Source: Ricinus communis (Eukaryota; Streptophyta; Magnoliopsida; Malpighiales; Euphorbiaceae). Taken from it: DNA of 64,000 nt. The stretch is taken from assembly GCF_019578655.1 (NCBI RefSeq), contig NC_063261.1, positions 12,098,446 through 12,162,445 on the forward strand, written 5' to 3'. This document shows positions 35,933 through 48,028 of the stretch, piece by piece. Numbering within the stretch: the stretch's first letter is position 1; each line of letters opens with the position of its first letter. A model generated the notes under the pieces. That model saw only the letters and a program-made list of their open reading frames with translations, did no database searches and was not told the origin of the DNA. The translations under genes were made by a program, and so were the position numbers.

Positions 35933-37759
35933 GGGAGGCACCCCAAACTTTATCTTTAATCTTTAATATTTTAACCTTTTGTTTTGAAACATTTTATTAG
36001 TTTTAGTTTTCATATTTTCAGTTTTAATTTTATTTCTTTATTTTATTATTTTCAGATTCTACCGAGGAGGCACTGAATTTCCACAACATCAGCCTCGATG
36101 GATGATCAGGGCAGTCCCCTAGATCTTTTTATTTTTCTGCATTTATTTACTTTATTTTTCATAGATTTCATGCACTTGGATTGTATTGCCTTTGTTCTCT
36201 TAGTTGAGCATTCCATGCGGGGTATCCATAACATTTTACATTGAGGACAGTGTGTTCTTCAAGTGTGGGGTGCTTATGGATAAACCCTAATCTCTCATAT
36301 GGATTTTTAATTGCTATGGCTAGGTGTTGTGTATTTTTAGGAGATGTTAGGACATTGTGTTTTTATGCACTTGAGTATGCTAATTTTGAGCTGATTGATG
36401 ACTTGATTTATAGAATTGTAGTTACTTTTCTTTGTTGTTCATTGTCCTTGGAAAACAATTTATGGTGTTTTACACATCAACCCTGCCGGGTTAAACCGGT
36501 GTTATTTAATTGTTTTTCGAATTGTCGAATTTTAACTTAGAACGTTGATAATATCATATGCATGTGTTTCTTAAATAATGATTCAATTAATGATGTTGCG
36601 AACCAACTGCACCTAATACCACACCTGAAAGTGAGATTTTGAGCCAGTTGAGCATTCATTATGCTTATGCTCTTTATATTTCTTGTTTGAGTGTGCATTG
36701 TACTTAACTTTGCTTCTAGAACTTGCTTTGTAATGCATGTTGAAGTTACATGAATATTGTGAATACCATGAGATGATTTGGGCGATTTAGGATTCCCCAC
36801 ATTTGACCAAAAGCCTACCACCTTATGTTTCCATTAGTTAGCCAATTTTGAGTCTTAACCTTTTCTTCATAATCTACACCTATACACTTCAATTATACCA
36901 TTCTTTACATTTATCTTTCCTTTACCCTTATGCCGAATTTCTTTCCGTGATATGTTCGACTTTATGTGGGATTAAAATACTAGTTGCTATGTTGGTAAAT
37001 TCACTAAATCTTTTGATATTTTAAATGCTCCCTTTGATCCAATTTGTATTTGTTATTCTTTATGTTTATTCGAGTTGTATGCAATGGCCGCTAATAAGTC
37101 GCTAGTTCATTATTATAAAAAAAAAAAAAAAAAAAAAAGATAGAAAAGAAGAAGAAGAAAAAAAAGAATATATAATAAACAAATCTCTTTAATTATTTAT
37201 CTTTTTATTGGATTTAGAGCATTTGCGAGCGTTATTCTATGAAGTAGGGATTTTAGTGAATGATTCTTTTCGTGATCTTAGGCATTTAATCCTTTGAGCA
37301 TATAATATTGTTTATCGCACGAATTCCGGCATTTTCATACTTCATCCAAATCTCCGTACCTTTACCCTAGCCCCATTACAACCTTGGTAAAGACCCTTTG
37401 ATTTTGGTATTTACTTATTCACGATGGCGAAGATATGATTTATAAGCAAGCTTATGGTGAGCGGGTCTTGTGCATTTGCTTTGAGGGATTTGTTATTTAC
37501 CTAATATACACTTTGAGCGACTTGAGTGATCCCTGTGAGGCATTGGTTCATGATGTTGGTGTTGAGTTGTCATTTAAGTTACTCATGCATTAATATTATT
37601 TCCATTCTTTGTTAATGATTTGTAATTTGATTTATGATTGAGTATCCTTTGAGATGTGTTGAATACTCTCTGTTGTGGACTAGGGGCATAAACTGAAAGG
37701 AATTGCTAACTGTAGTTTTATGAGGTGAGTTGTTAATTACTTGAGGACAAGCAATAGCT
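35933..37759 (+). other. Post-pol region of A with central PPT-like block
   Basis: Includes TTGAGGACAGTGTG...AAGTGTGGGG (36241-36270), poly-A (37117-37138) and the ttgaggacaagc block before the true polypurine tract. It is non-coding in the sense direction. An antisense open frame at 36537-36821 is discussed under rejected items. Confidence 0.75.
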
Positions 37760-37775
37760 TAAGTGTGGGGTAATT
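37760..37775 (+). other. Polypurine tract of A
   Basis: TAAGTGTGGGGTAATT immediately before the LTR start TGATAAGCATAG. Confidence 0.9.
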
Positions 37776-39268
37776 TGATAAGCATAGTTTTACACATATT
37801 TGCTTGCATATTATTGCGTATGTTCTTAGCAATTATTGTGCTTTTATTCCCAGATCACCCGTGTTTTGTGTTCTTTTGCATTTCAGGAACATTTATAGGA
37901 CCATCATCGTTGTTTAAGCAATTATAGATCAATACGTGCGAAACGGACGAGAATTCATCAAGATCGGACAAGAGCCCGCGAATGCATACATCGAGCACGG
38001 CCTGGACTCGGCCGTGCTCAACCATTGGCTTTGATTCTTGAAATTGGCACTTTGGGCACGGTTTCCGTAGCCACCACGGCCTTCAAAGACGGCCCGTGGT
38101 GGACAACACGGAGTAATACCGTGGTGGACAACACGGGGAGGAACACTACCGTGGTGAAACCCTACTGGTGAGATCCACGGTTGCCGACGGCCCTGGACTT
38201 TGGTCGTCGACCAAGGCCTTGAACACGGCCGTCGAGTTAAATATATAAGAAAAAATGAGTTTTGCTTAAGAAAGGAGAGGGAAAAAGAGTGACATTGAGC
38301 CCTAGTGGGCTGGTTCGGTTCTCGCACAACACCGAGTGCGAGAGAGTCAGTGAGTAAGAATCCCTAATCGTAAGATTCCGGTGCAAAACAGAGTGGAGCA
38401 ATTCAAGAGGCAGTTTGGGAGATTAATCAAAGTGTAGATCCGGATTTGGAGCAGTTTCATCCAATTCCGAGAGAAAAGGGTGTACATGTTTTATTTTCAT
38501 TATTCTTTCATTGTAATTGATTTTCTAGATTGTTTTAAATATGAACATGTTTAGCTAGATTGATTTAATCCATTGGGATTTCTTTACTATGTTGGCTTGA
38601 TATTATATTGTTGGATTGTTTGAGTTGGTTTTGTATTCTTCTTATTTTCAGTATTAATAAGATTATGCATTATTCATGAGACGTTGTGAATTGTGATGTT
38701 TAGATTGCTTTATGAGATTGAGAAATCCGTTTGGCAATTGGAATTTTGAATAACAAGAACTAGTTAATAATCGCTTAGAGATAAGGATAATTAACTAGCC
38801 GGATTAAGAATTAACAAAGCTTAATAGAGGCGGATTAAAGCTTAATGCTAATTTAAGAATCAATCGTTAGGAAGAGATTCCAACTTTAGGTTATTAGGTT
38901 TAGGAATTCGGTTATCGAGAGAGAGAAATTCGGTTAAGAATTCGTCCACGGGTAGCATAATTAGACTCACCGATCCTTTATCTTTTGTTTGATTGCCAAC
39001 TAGTTTAGATTCTCTTTGGGTTTATCTTCTTGTCTTGATTATTTCACTTATCAATTACTCCTGCATCTCCCTCAGAACTTAGCTCGTAGTTAATAGTTAG
39101 TTTAGAATTTATTCATCATCCATTTTAGGTTAATATAACAAAGAACAAAGAAGTAACTCTGGGCTTTCGCTTTCCCGAGGAATACGACCTTGATACTCGC
39201 CATTAGTGCTAGACTGCATCGATAGGTACACTGCCTTAGATTGTAGCTAACACGAGTAGCACACATCA
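37776..39268 (+). repeat. 3' LTR of A (complete)
   Basis: TGATAAGCATAG ... CACACATCA, 1493 bp. CACGGCC/GGCCGTG words lie at 37996-38232, directly upstream of the TATA box TATATAAG (38242-38249). Confidence 0.93.
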
Positions 39269-41300
39269 CACTCAAACCCTTAGAAGAGCATTCAAAGCTC
39301 TACAGTAACATTTACAAGATTATATATACACAAAAATATCAAAGGTGTAAGACTGTTAAGCAATTAATTTGACACAATATAAGATTGTTGGTCAACTATA
39401 AATATTGTTTGGAGGGGATATTTATAACCCCAAACCACTAAAGAGACGTTACTTGATGTGATAATTCATGCAAGTATATAGTTGCCATAATAGTAATATA
39501 ATAATGAATCCATATTATCGTCCCATAAGGATTAAAAGTACTTAACACCAAAATATATTATAGCTTTATACTAACTAAATTAAGATAATTGAATATGAGT
39601 TTGAAAATTATTAAATCAAAACTAGATAATTGTAATAAAGAAATTAAATTAATAAAGACTCTAAAATTAAGTTTCCACCATAGGAACCTTCTATACCTTA
39701 ATAAATTATTCCTTTAATATAGCTTAATTAATCTTGAAGATAATTTACCCTATTCTGGTAAATATATTCTTTCAAGTGATACCCACTGTGAAAATGCATC
39801 AAAGATAGTATCTGATCTCCATGCGATGCGGCATTCTGACGTTCATATTCAGATTAATCGAGTGCTTATTTTTGTAATCAAAAGTCTTAATCTAAATTTA
39901 TTAAGTTCTATGGCGGATTGATAACAAATCTCAAGAACCTAAGCTTTAAACTTCAAGAACTTAATATTACTTGAACCAATATTAAACTTCAACTTTTATT
40001 TCTTCGCTTAATAACTAGATATATTACAAATATTGAATCCTAACATTCATAATAATATGAAGCGCAAAAATAATAAATCAAGATAATTAAACCAAAGATC
40101 AAAGAAATGATATTAAATCAAATCATAAATTAAGTTAATGAGTTTTCACCCAATCTTAGAAAATAAATTTAGCTACTCATAATGTAAAAAGAATAACAAA
40201 AATAATTGAATTGATTAAATTAAAGAACAAGAAAAAAAAACAAGAAGGGAAAAAGAATTCTTGAATCTTGATCTTGAGTGCCTCCTCCAAATCTTACTTC
40301 TAGCTAGCTTTTAATCTTGAAAAGCTTCTTAAAGACTTCCAAACTTATGTTTTCTATAGCCCCTCAAGGATTTGTAGCTTAAAGGATTTAAGTTGGAGGG
40401 TTAAAACACCTCTTTAAAGTGTCTACCCAATGTCTAACCGGTCTTTTGAGTGGCCCTTTTTTTCTCTTTATGTAAACCGCCGGTTAGGGACTGTTACTTT
40501 GTCAAATCTATATTTCTACATTTTTAACAAGTCATCTCTTTAATTTAAACCACTGGTTGGACTACCGATTAGACTTCGGAACGGAGTTCTAAAATGCCAA
40601 CTTTCAGCTCTTTAAGTACTTGTGTCATATCCTTGATACTCTTTTACCTCCCTTACCTAAAACATAAAATTAGACATAAGAAATAACAAAATAAAAGATC
40701 ATACTAAATTAAATACAAGAACTACCCTAACATTATTGTATATCTATAGGCCAAAACCTTACTAAAAACTCTAGATAATGCATTAACTGCATTGTCAAAG
40801 CACAATCGCGGAAGCTACACTTAAATTGCACTCGCAATTGGGATCTAGAGGCAGAGACACTTGTGCAACAGTCGTGATACTTAAGGTTCCAACAGCTATA
40901 AATCCACATGGCATTGCTTGATTCGCCATGTTAGAGATAATTGTTAGTGGTCTTCCTAACAGGTATAAACACCACGGTTTTGATGGCTTTCTTACAATTG
41001 CAATCTACCCAAAATAAGAAATTTGAGATAGCAAGCTTAATCGTGGTTCACAATGGTGGCCACTATCTTTACTACCTTCCTTTTTCCATTTCTCGCAATC
41101 GCGATCGCTATGTAGCCTCTGTTGCGACAATTACATAATTATAAATGTCACAATTGCAACATGCTAATTGTGGTCACGATTTAAGAGGCATAAGTGAAAA
41201 CATGATCTTTCTAAGGTAAAATTACTTACTTTAAAAAAGACACTTAAAAGCCAACATTAAAACCACTCAATCTAATTTCAAGGTTAAAATAAAGGGTGCC
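39269..41300 (-). repeat. Degraded Copia-type LTR containing an insertion
   Basis: 39269-39450 resembles 55508-55690 ('actcaaacc', 'agagcattcaa.gctct'), and about 40780-41270 resembles 55700-56190 (gcgatcgc and gcaattg words, 'acttaaaag', 'aactcaattt'-like end). Between them, about 39454-40760 is foreign and begins TGATGTGATAATTC, LTR-like. The right limit is uncertain. The whole is an older, divergent relative of the LTR of L. Confidence 0.55.
39454..40750 (-). repeat. Probable solo LTR inside the degraded Copia LTR
   Basis: Starts TGATGTGATAATTCATG and contains the 'tcccataaggatta..agtacttaac' pattern that gypsy LTRs here show near U5. It interrupts otherwise Copia-like sequence. I could not fix the right end or a target duplication. 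Confidence 0.4.
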
Positions 41301-41872
41301 TATAGTCACAAAATGACTTACACTAGCAATTCTGCTAAGCCTTACCTAAGTTCCGGGCAAAACTTAATTTGAACAGGTCTAGCTAGCAACCATAAATGTA
41401 AGATTGCTACTTATTGGGTTCAAGCTCAACCTTCCATAATTGTGAGTAGCGCAGCTTTTCAGGGCCTACAACAAGGAGTTTTCCGATCTAGTCACTAAGT
41501 TAAGGAACTGTTCTTTATACTAAGTCCATTTCAAAATGGATTGTTGCTCCTAAGGGATCACAAAAGGCCTTAAGACCATTCTAAGAAGGAGTCACCACCC
41601 CACAAGATCGAGACATATTTATGAGTGAGGATGACGACTATGTACCCCTTGTGGAGAGCCTAATTTTTCCCTACCTGAAATTAGAGATTCTAGGTTTGGA
41701 AAGTTAAGTATGAATAATGAAGGTTTTATGAAAGCAACCCTACCTAAGCGGTGATGCCTAGCCTCCACTAGAATGAATGAGCCTTTGCCTAGCCTAACAT
41801 TATTATACTTAACCAATTTTACTGTATGTTCTTTTTATTCATCAACCTTTTTATTTTTCTTAGCATGTCAGG
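41301..41872 (-). repeat. Tat/Ogre-like LTR O2, U5 piece (piece 1 of 3)
   Basis: The minus strand near 41600 reads GGGGTGGTGACTCC, the counterpart of GGGTGGCGACTC in F's LTRs (10785, 31130). Left limit uncertain. It continues across B at 49194. Confidence 0.5.
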
Positions 41873-43289
41873 TGAACGGGTTGTCTAAGCCCTTCAAAAT
41901 AAATTACTGATTTTACTAAACTAACTTGTAGAAATAGTGAAACTAAGTCGAATCTCAAGGGAACCAATGTGAACAGCTTCTCAAAGTTAAATAATAAAAA
42001 TGAGGGGTTTTTGAATGTTTGAACCAAAATTATAAATAAACAGAAAATAATAAAGGCTAAATATTAAAGTAAATAAAAATCAATCTTAACAAATTTCTAA
42101 TTCAAGAGTGCTAATTCCATCTAATTGTAATAATGATCATAGGCTTAAATATCAATTTTTCTATTCAAGTACTTATTCTACTTATTCGAAAAAGCTGCAA
42201 CAAATTAAATTTTCCTAATATAATTGACTCAAACCCAGCATCCAAATCAAAACTTACCATTATTCAACTAGGTACGATAGCATTCCATATCAACTCAATG
42301 ATAGCATTAAGAATAATGAGAATGACTAAACCAACATTAATTAATTGAGATAGTTGCAATTGAATTAACCTTGTTCCTTTATTTCCTTACAGCCTGTCAT
42401 GCAAGCTATATAATTCGGAAAGGTCGCAATCACACATACATGAGCCAGCTCCTTGCTACTTGTGTCAATCGTTCATGATAATTACGAATCACAAACTCAA
42501 AGTTTAGCAATAGAAAAATCAATATCAAAGTTGAGTCGTCAGTTCAATCAATATCAAAAATTCATAAATAATAAAAACAAGAAATAAAGAATACTTGAAT
42601 TAAAAAAGAATTCTGTTAAGCACAAAGCCTTACAAAATCACAATTGGAATTTATTCACTCTTGAATCAGAAACTAAAAACTTAGCCCCACATGGTGGAGT
42701 AAAAATTCACAAGAAAAGAATTGTAGGAAATAGAAGAAAAATAATAATAATCTCAAAGTATCCAGCCCCCTCTACTTGGTAAAACTAGCCTCCTTATATA
42801 GGAAGTCAAACATAAACCCTAATAAGATAATCCTTATCCAAAAAGAAATAAACTTCCTATATGATCTTAATCCTATAAGGAAGGATAAGATAAAGGGTAA
42901 TCTAAACAAATAAAAATCCTAAATAACATGGGAGTAAGTTCTCTTTATCTAGCACTTCAAAAATAAAGGAAATTATATAAAAGTGGGTCCACCACGAATT
43001 TATTTTGAAAATTCAAAATTCTATTGTGCAGATTCCAGCAGCTTACGAATTGTAAGGCATGGTCACGCCTTACTGAAAATGATCTTCTGCCCAAATTTTT
43101 GCTCTTCCTCCAAAAGACTTAGTGTCTAACAAATGATGCCTTAAAATATGTCTTTAGGCTGAATTTCACTCAATCCTTGATATTTCACCATCTAAATCAG
43201 AATAAACACAATTTTCACAATTAAGCACGTTATCCAATCAAAATGTAAGGGAATTAAACATAATAAGTATAACTATTTATGATCTATCA
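41873..43289 (-). repeat. 3' LTR of B (full length)
   Basis: The plus strand reads TGAACGGG ... GATCTATCA, 1417 bp. The minus-strand TATA box TATATAAGG is at 42792-42800. A palindrome-like aaggcatggtcacgcctta lies at about 43059. Confidence 0.9.
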
Positions 43290-43303
43290 AATTCCCCTAC
43301 ACC
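43290..43303 (-). other. Polypurine tract of B
   Basis: The minus strand reads GGTGTAGGGGAATT before TGATAGATC. Confidence 0.85.
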
Positions 43304-45390
43304 TTATTTATGTTTGTCCTCAAGCATACCTCAATTCAACATACCAATTTTCCTCTCTACTTCCTTTTTATCTCTTTTAATCTCCACAAATACCAATAAG
43401 TTAAACATACATCAATGAGTTGAATCATAATGACAATCAAGTGAGTAGCACTTATAGGATAAATTTTGTAAAAAAGAACAAGTATCTCACTAATTCATCA
43501 AAATCAAAGCAACAACACTTAAGACCCTAGCATGGTTTCACTCAATAGTCTCAAAGTGTTTAGGGTGCATTTACTCTCAGAATCAAACCATAGCATGTTA
43601 TTATCATAAGCTTGCTAATGAATCAAGTCTCCACCACTATACATGAATTAGATGCAAAAATCAAAGGGACTTTACAAGGGTTGTAATAGGGCTTAGGAAA
43701 TGGTGTGATAAAAGGAAAAATTGAAGTGTTTCATAATCAAGATAAAAAGGTTAGATTCTTGCATGATAACTGTCCTACATAACCACAAAACATACTATGA
43801 AAACCTTCAAATTTATTCCCACATCTTATATGAGCACTAAAATTTTGGAGGAATAATATGTAATAATTTAATTCAGTATATTTGATGAATATTTCTCTAA
43901 TTATCCTCTATCATGAAAGGAATAAATATCAACTTTTTTTTTGTTTTGTTTTTTGTTTTTTGTTTTGTATTTTTCTGTTTCTTTTATACCATGCAACACT
44001 TCCCTTTTTGTCTTGACAAGGGTAGAAAAATAGGGGTAGCAAACGAAAGGTCTTGGGTTAAACAATATGTGTTAAAAACAAGAAAAAGAAAATGAAAAAT
44101 AGGTTCGAAGTAGCTAACTAAAAGGAAAATCAACAAGGTAGGTCTTTTAAGAGTCTAAGAATAGGTTAATCCTAATTGCCCTTATCATATTATAGCATCA
44201 ATCCAAAGATGTGGTCTCAACATGCATTTATAAGCAAGTTCTAGAATAAACATACTAAGTTTGATAACACTCAACAAAATAATTAGAGCAAAATATAATG
44301 AACTACTTTTAGGCTCAAAAGCTCACTTGAATGGTCAAATTTGTATAAAGTCTTGTGCATTTTTCAATCAATAAATTAATGAGATACCATCAGATAATTT
44401 TAAGGAAACACTAATCATGCTTATCCCTTTAATGCATTAAAACTCAAATTCAAAAATGTATCTCTAACTTACATAGTATTCTAGGTTATCAAAACAAAAC
44501 TCAAGGTTGTAAAAGAAAAATTAGCACATATGAATTAAAGCATACCTAATTCTAAGCATAAAAAATATTTTCAAAAAGAAAAGGAAATCATGTAATTATC
44601 ATATTCCACCCCCACACCTAAGCTATACATTATCCTCAATGTATCAAAAAGAAAATGGCTCATAAAAGAAATGAAAAGAAATGTGAAACTCCCCTGATTT
44701 GCGAGCCGTCATCACGTGGGGCTGCTGTCATTTTCTATTCTTGGCGAACTGTCGCGTCGCCGGAATTTGAAGGTGTCCTTTTATTACGCTGACATTTTGA
44801 GGTCCTTTTTCGGGTGGTAGTCTTAAGGCGCACCATGGATGGTGAGTGATAGGTCTTTGGGTGGAGGGAAGAGGAAGTGAATATTGGTGGTGGCTGTTGC
44901 AAAAGAAAAAAACGTTGGTGGCTACTGCAAAATAAAACTTTCCCTCTTCTTTTCTCTTTATTCTCCTTTTATTTTTCTTTTATTTTTCTTTTTTTGGAAC
45001 AAAAATAAATAATATTAAAAAGATAAAATAAAATAAAAAATAAAGTAGAGAAGTCAAAATAAATCAGAAGATGTTTTGAAATAAGACGTGGTCACGCTTT
45101 ATAAGAAACGAGCTTCTGTAAAATTAAGTAAAGAAGTCAAAACAAAGCAGAAGATGTTTTGAGATAAGGCGTGGTCACGCCTTATCATAGACGAGCTTCT
45201 GGAACAAATTCAGTTAATGCTTCTAGGAGAGCTATAAAAAGGTGTGGTCACGCCTTATCGAAATTAGTCTCCTGCAAAAACAAAATTGAACCTCTTCATT
45301 AAAAAAAAAAACTAAAAACTAAAAACTAAAAAAAAATAAACTAAGTGAAAGAAAATAAAAAGTATAAATAAAAATTAAAAAAAAAAAACA
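43304..45390 (-). other. Post-pol region of B
   Basis: Non-coding, with T-rich (43931-43975) and A-rich (45300-45390) runs and the hairpin repeats listed separately. It begins after GGGAGGCAACCCAA (minus, about 45390-45405). A PPT-like 'ccacacctaagctatacattatcctcaatg' segment at about 44611 (reverse sense) is the counterpart of the central block of A. Confidence 0.65.
45044..45280 (-). repeat. Tandem hairpin repeats in the 3' region of B
   Basis: Two roughly 80-bp direct repeats (45044-45120, 45126-45204) and a partial third (to 45280). Each contains an AAGGCGTG..CACGCCTT inverted word followed by 'gagcttctg' or a variant. The same unit occurs once in each LTR of B (about 43057, 48957). Confidence 0.8.
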
Positions 45391-45428
45391 TTTGGGTTGC
45401 CTCCCAATAGCGTAATTGTTTGACGTCG

Positions 45429-46250
45429 TTATGCTCGATGGAATGATGAAACATTTGAGTCATCCAAATAAGTGGGTTGATCCAAAGGAAAACTAATGAA
45501 ACATGGAGCGCTTTCACCCTCATGGAAGATCTTTAATCTATGACCATTCACTTTGAAAATTTTATCTGAATCCAAGCTTTTAATTTCCACTGCACCATAG
45601 GGAAACACATTAGTAACAATAAATGGACCGATCCATTGAGAACGAAACTTATCAGGCATAAGCTTCAAACAAGAATTATATAATAATACTTTTTGACCAA
45701 TCTTATAATTAATTCCTTCTAAATTAGATTGTGCATCTAATTCTTGTTCATCACCAACACTTTCTTTTGCAAATACTTCCTGCACAATTGGATCAATTAC
45801 ATTAATATGGCAAAAAGAATGTACATTATTAGGATATTCCATTGCATCGAAAATATTAAGTTTAACAATCTTTCTATCAAACTCTACGGAGAGAGTACCC
45901 TCATCTACATTAATCTTTGTCTTAGCAGTTTTCATGAATGGTCGTCCTAATAAAGTCGAAGCTGATTTTGATGAGGAATCAACATTCATTTCCAAAATAT
46001 AAAAGTCGATAGGAAATATGAGCTCATTAACTTGCACCAAAACATCTTCAACAACTCCAAGAGGATGAATATAAGAATGATCAGCTAATGGAATCACTAC
46101 ACTAGTCTTTTACAAGTTATTTAGTTTCAATTCTTGATAAATAGAAAATGGCATGACATTAATGGAAGCTCTTAAATCTAACATGGCACGCTCAATTTTT
46201 GTATTACCAATAACACAAGGTAATGAAAACATACCTGGATCCTTGCATTT
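45429..46250 (-). pseudogene. pol: Protease end fused to integrase C-terminus (B)
   Basis: Minus strand, 46250-46098: 'PGMFSLPCVIGNT' then 'RAMLDLRASINVMPFSIY', the aspartic protease core, where the usual catalytic DLGAS reads DLRAS. After a stop, 46097-45429 is open for 222 codons. Residues 1-128 are the protease C-terminal part ([33 protein letters not shown], 'VQEVF'). From residue 129 it reads '[12 protein letters not shown]', '[20 protein letters not shown]', 'FKVNGHRLK', the integrase C-terminal fold of Athila elements. RT, RNase H and the integrase core that should lie between are missing, an in-frame deletion of more than 3 kb with its junction near 45713. The fused frame stays open, though upstream stops make it unlikely to be expressed. 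Confidence 0.85.
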
Positions 46251-46830
46251 TTATGGCATATTCTTTTGCAAGATAGCCGACACATTCTTACTTACCACCA
46301 CTTTCTCCTTTTCCTTCATCCTTCTTTCATTTGTGCATAATTTCTTCAAGAACTTTGCATATTTAGGAATTTTCTTGATAGCATCCAATAATGGGATATT
46401 CATCTCCACCTTCCTAAATGTATCCAAGATCTCTTTTTTCTTGCTCATTTTCTTTTGGCTTAGCTAATCTACTAGGAAAAGGAGGTAATGGGGTGTGAGA
46501 TGAAAGAGATAGATAAGGATCAATTTTTACCCTACGTGATGCTTTAGAGGAAGCTTCTTCTTCCTTTTCCTTGCTCGGTTCACTTTCTTTAAGTGGAATT
46601 GATCTTGAAGGAATCTCCTTTCCACTTTTTAGAAAAATTGCACTAACATTCTCCTTTGGATTTATCTCTGGTTGTGAAGGTAGTTTTCCAGAATTTTGAG
46701 CCTCCAATTTACTAACTGACGTAGCCAATTGAGTAATTTGATTGCCTAAATTCTGAATGCTTGACCTTGTTTTCTGTTGAAATTCAAGAGAATTGTTAGC
46801 AAGATTTTTAACAATATATTCCAAAGACAT
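46251..46830 (-). pseudogene. gag-pro: gag-protease linker of B
   Basis: 46830-46414 minus: 'MSLEYIVKNLANNSLEFQQ', 'NLGNQITQLATSVSKLEAQN', then VSAIFLKSGKEI (family: AVTLRSGKE) and a proline/serine-rich region 'PPFPSRLAKPKENEQEK'. A frameshift moves to 46448-46251 ('ILDTFRKVEMNIPLLDAIKK', 'YAKFLKKLC'), the conserved segment before the protease. The overlap of the two open stretches places the frameshift near 46414-46448. Confidence 0.8.
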
Positions 46831-47976
46831 ACCTGAATTTGAAGCTTTAGGTTTTTGGAGAACTTGAGGTGGTCTAATGAAATCCTGGGAAGGATAATTT
46901 TGTTATCCTCGGTTTTCATAGCTCAAATTCGGGTGATCTCTCCATCCAGGATTATATTGATTGGAAAAGGGATCATACTTCCTTTGAGGTTGATCAGTAA
47001 ACCCGCCTAAAGCATTAGCCTTTTGCATCAAGTCTTATTGCAATGTTGGGCACATGTCAATGGGATGTCCTTGAACTGAGCATATTCCATAAACTTTTGC
47101 CATTTGATGAACCAAAGAAGTTAAATCAGAAATTTGATTTTCAAGATTTTTAGTGCTTACCTCATTAACTCGCCTAGTAGCTCCATCAGCTCTTGTACCA
47201 AATTGCTGAGAATTTTCAGCCATGTTTGAAATCAATTGCTTGGCTTCTTCAGGTGTCTTGTCTACCAAAGCTCCACCACTTGCTACATCAATCATAATCA
47301 TATCCATTGGCAACAATCCTCCATAGAAGTATTGGATTAAGAGTTGCTGAGAAATGTGGTGCTGGCGGCAACTAGCACACAATTGCTTGAACCTCTCCCA
47401 ATACTCATACAATGTTTCTCCAGTGAACTGTGTTATGCCACAAATTTCTTTTCTGATGTTGGCAGCTCTTGTTGTAGGGAAAAACTTATCTAAGAACAAT
47501 CTTTTCATCTCATCCCATGTTGTTATTGAACCGAAGGGTAGATAATAGAGTCAATCTTTTGCTTTATCCTTCAAAGAAAAGGGAAAAGCTCTAAAATTTA
47601 TTTGCTCTTCGGTCACACCTTGTGGCTTCATTCCCGAGCATACAATATGGAATCTTTCAAGTGTTTATGAGGATCTTCACCTGCACATCCATAAAAAGAA
47701 GGGAGTAAGTGAATTAAGCTAGATTTTAATTCAAAATCAACTATAATATTAGGAAATGTAATGCATAAAGGTTATTGATTCAAATCCGGCGCCGCTAGCT
47801 CTTTGAGAGATCTGTTCGCCAAAAATAAATGTGTCACCGATAACTAAATCTATCTCTAATTCCTCTATGAGATAACTTTTTCTTCGCCTAGTCTCCTTTC
47901 TTAATCGATGCGCTGTCTTCTCAATTTCAGGATTATACTGTAAATCAATAGCCTGAGAAGAATGAGTCACAAACAA
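46831..47976 (-). pseudogene. gag: gag of B (Retrotrans_gag capsid plus knuckle)
   Basis: Minus strand from 47976: 'LQYNPEIEKTAHRLRKETR', then about 47760-47580 'PLCITFPNIIVDFELKSSL', 'FYGCAGEDPHKHL', 'KPQGVTEEQIKFRAFPFSL', then a stop replacing W before LYYLP. The frame 47508-47035 holds the capsid core 'MKRLFLDKFFPTTRAANIRK', 'LYEYWERFKQLCASCRQHH', 'LLIQYFYGGLLPMDMIMIDV', 'SGGALVDKTPEEAKQLI' and a decayed knuckle CSVQGHPIDMCPTLQ. It continues (47034-46880) with 'NQYNPGWRDHPNLSY'. This is the standard Athila-lineage capsid. At least one stop and two frame changes are present. Confidence 0.87.
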
Positions 47977-48000
47977 ATAAATTAAACAATGAGAAACTAA

Positions 48001-48028
48001 AATAGCTTGTCGACAATGACGAAAAATT
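48001..48028 (-). other. Primer binding site region of B, strongly decayed
   Basis: The minus strand directly after the LTR reads AATTTTTCGTCATTGTCGAC. Aligned to the tRNA-Asp site it keeps about 11 of 18 bases, and most differences are C-to-T or G-to-A. Confidence 0.5.

Larger units (their letters stand above)
33548..39268 (+). mobile_element. Element A: non-autonomous Athila-like LTR retrotransposon
   Basis: Plus-strand order is 5' LTR missing its first third (33548-34529), perfect PBS, gag-derived frame (34722-35895), about 1.9 kb post-pol region, polypurine tract (37760-37775) and a full 3' LTR (37776-39268). The 5' LTR joins unrelated sequence at 33548, so one end was deleted. The 3' flank is cactc, inside a Copia-like LTR. 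The LTR halves look very alike, with only scattered changes and two short indel areas, so this is among the younger insertions. RT, RNase H and integrase are all absent. Confidence 0.9.

Noticed and set aside
36537..36821. Antisense open frame of 87-94 codons conserved in A, A2 (17635-17919) and A1 (580-843)
   Set aside because: Comparing the A and A2 copies, I count one synonymous and about five amino-acid-changing differences, mostly C/T transitions. This fits neutral decay of related DNA, not a selected protein.
44600..44900. Possible gene start or promoter around the GC-richer patch at 44700-44860
   Set aside because: No open frame of note; it lies in B's post-pol region and is not supported by any motif.
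45040..45280. CRISPR-like appearance of short spaced repeats
   Set aside because: Units are diverged, adjacent and inside a plant retroelement. There are no unique spacers and no cas genes.
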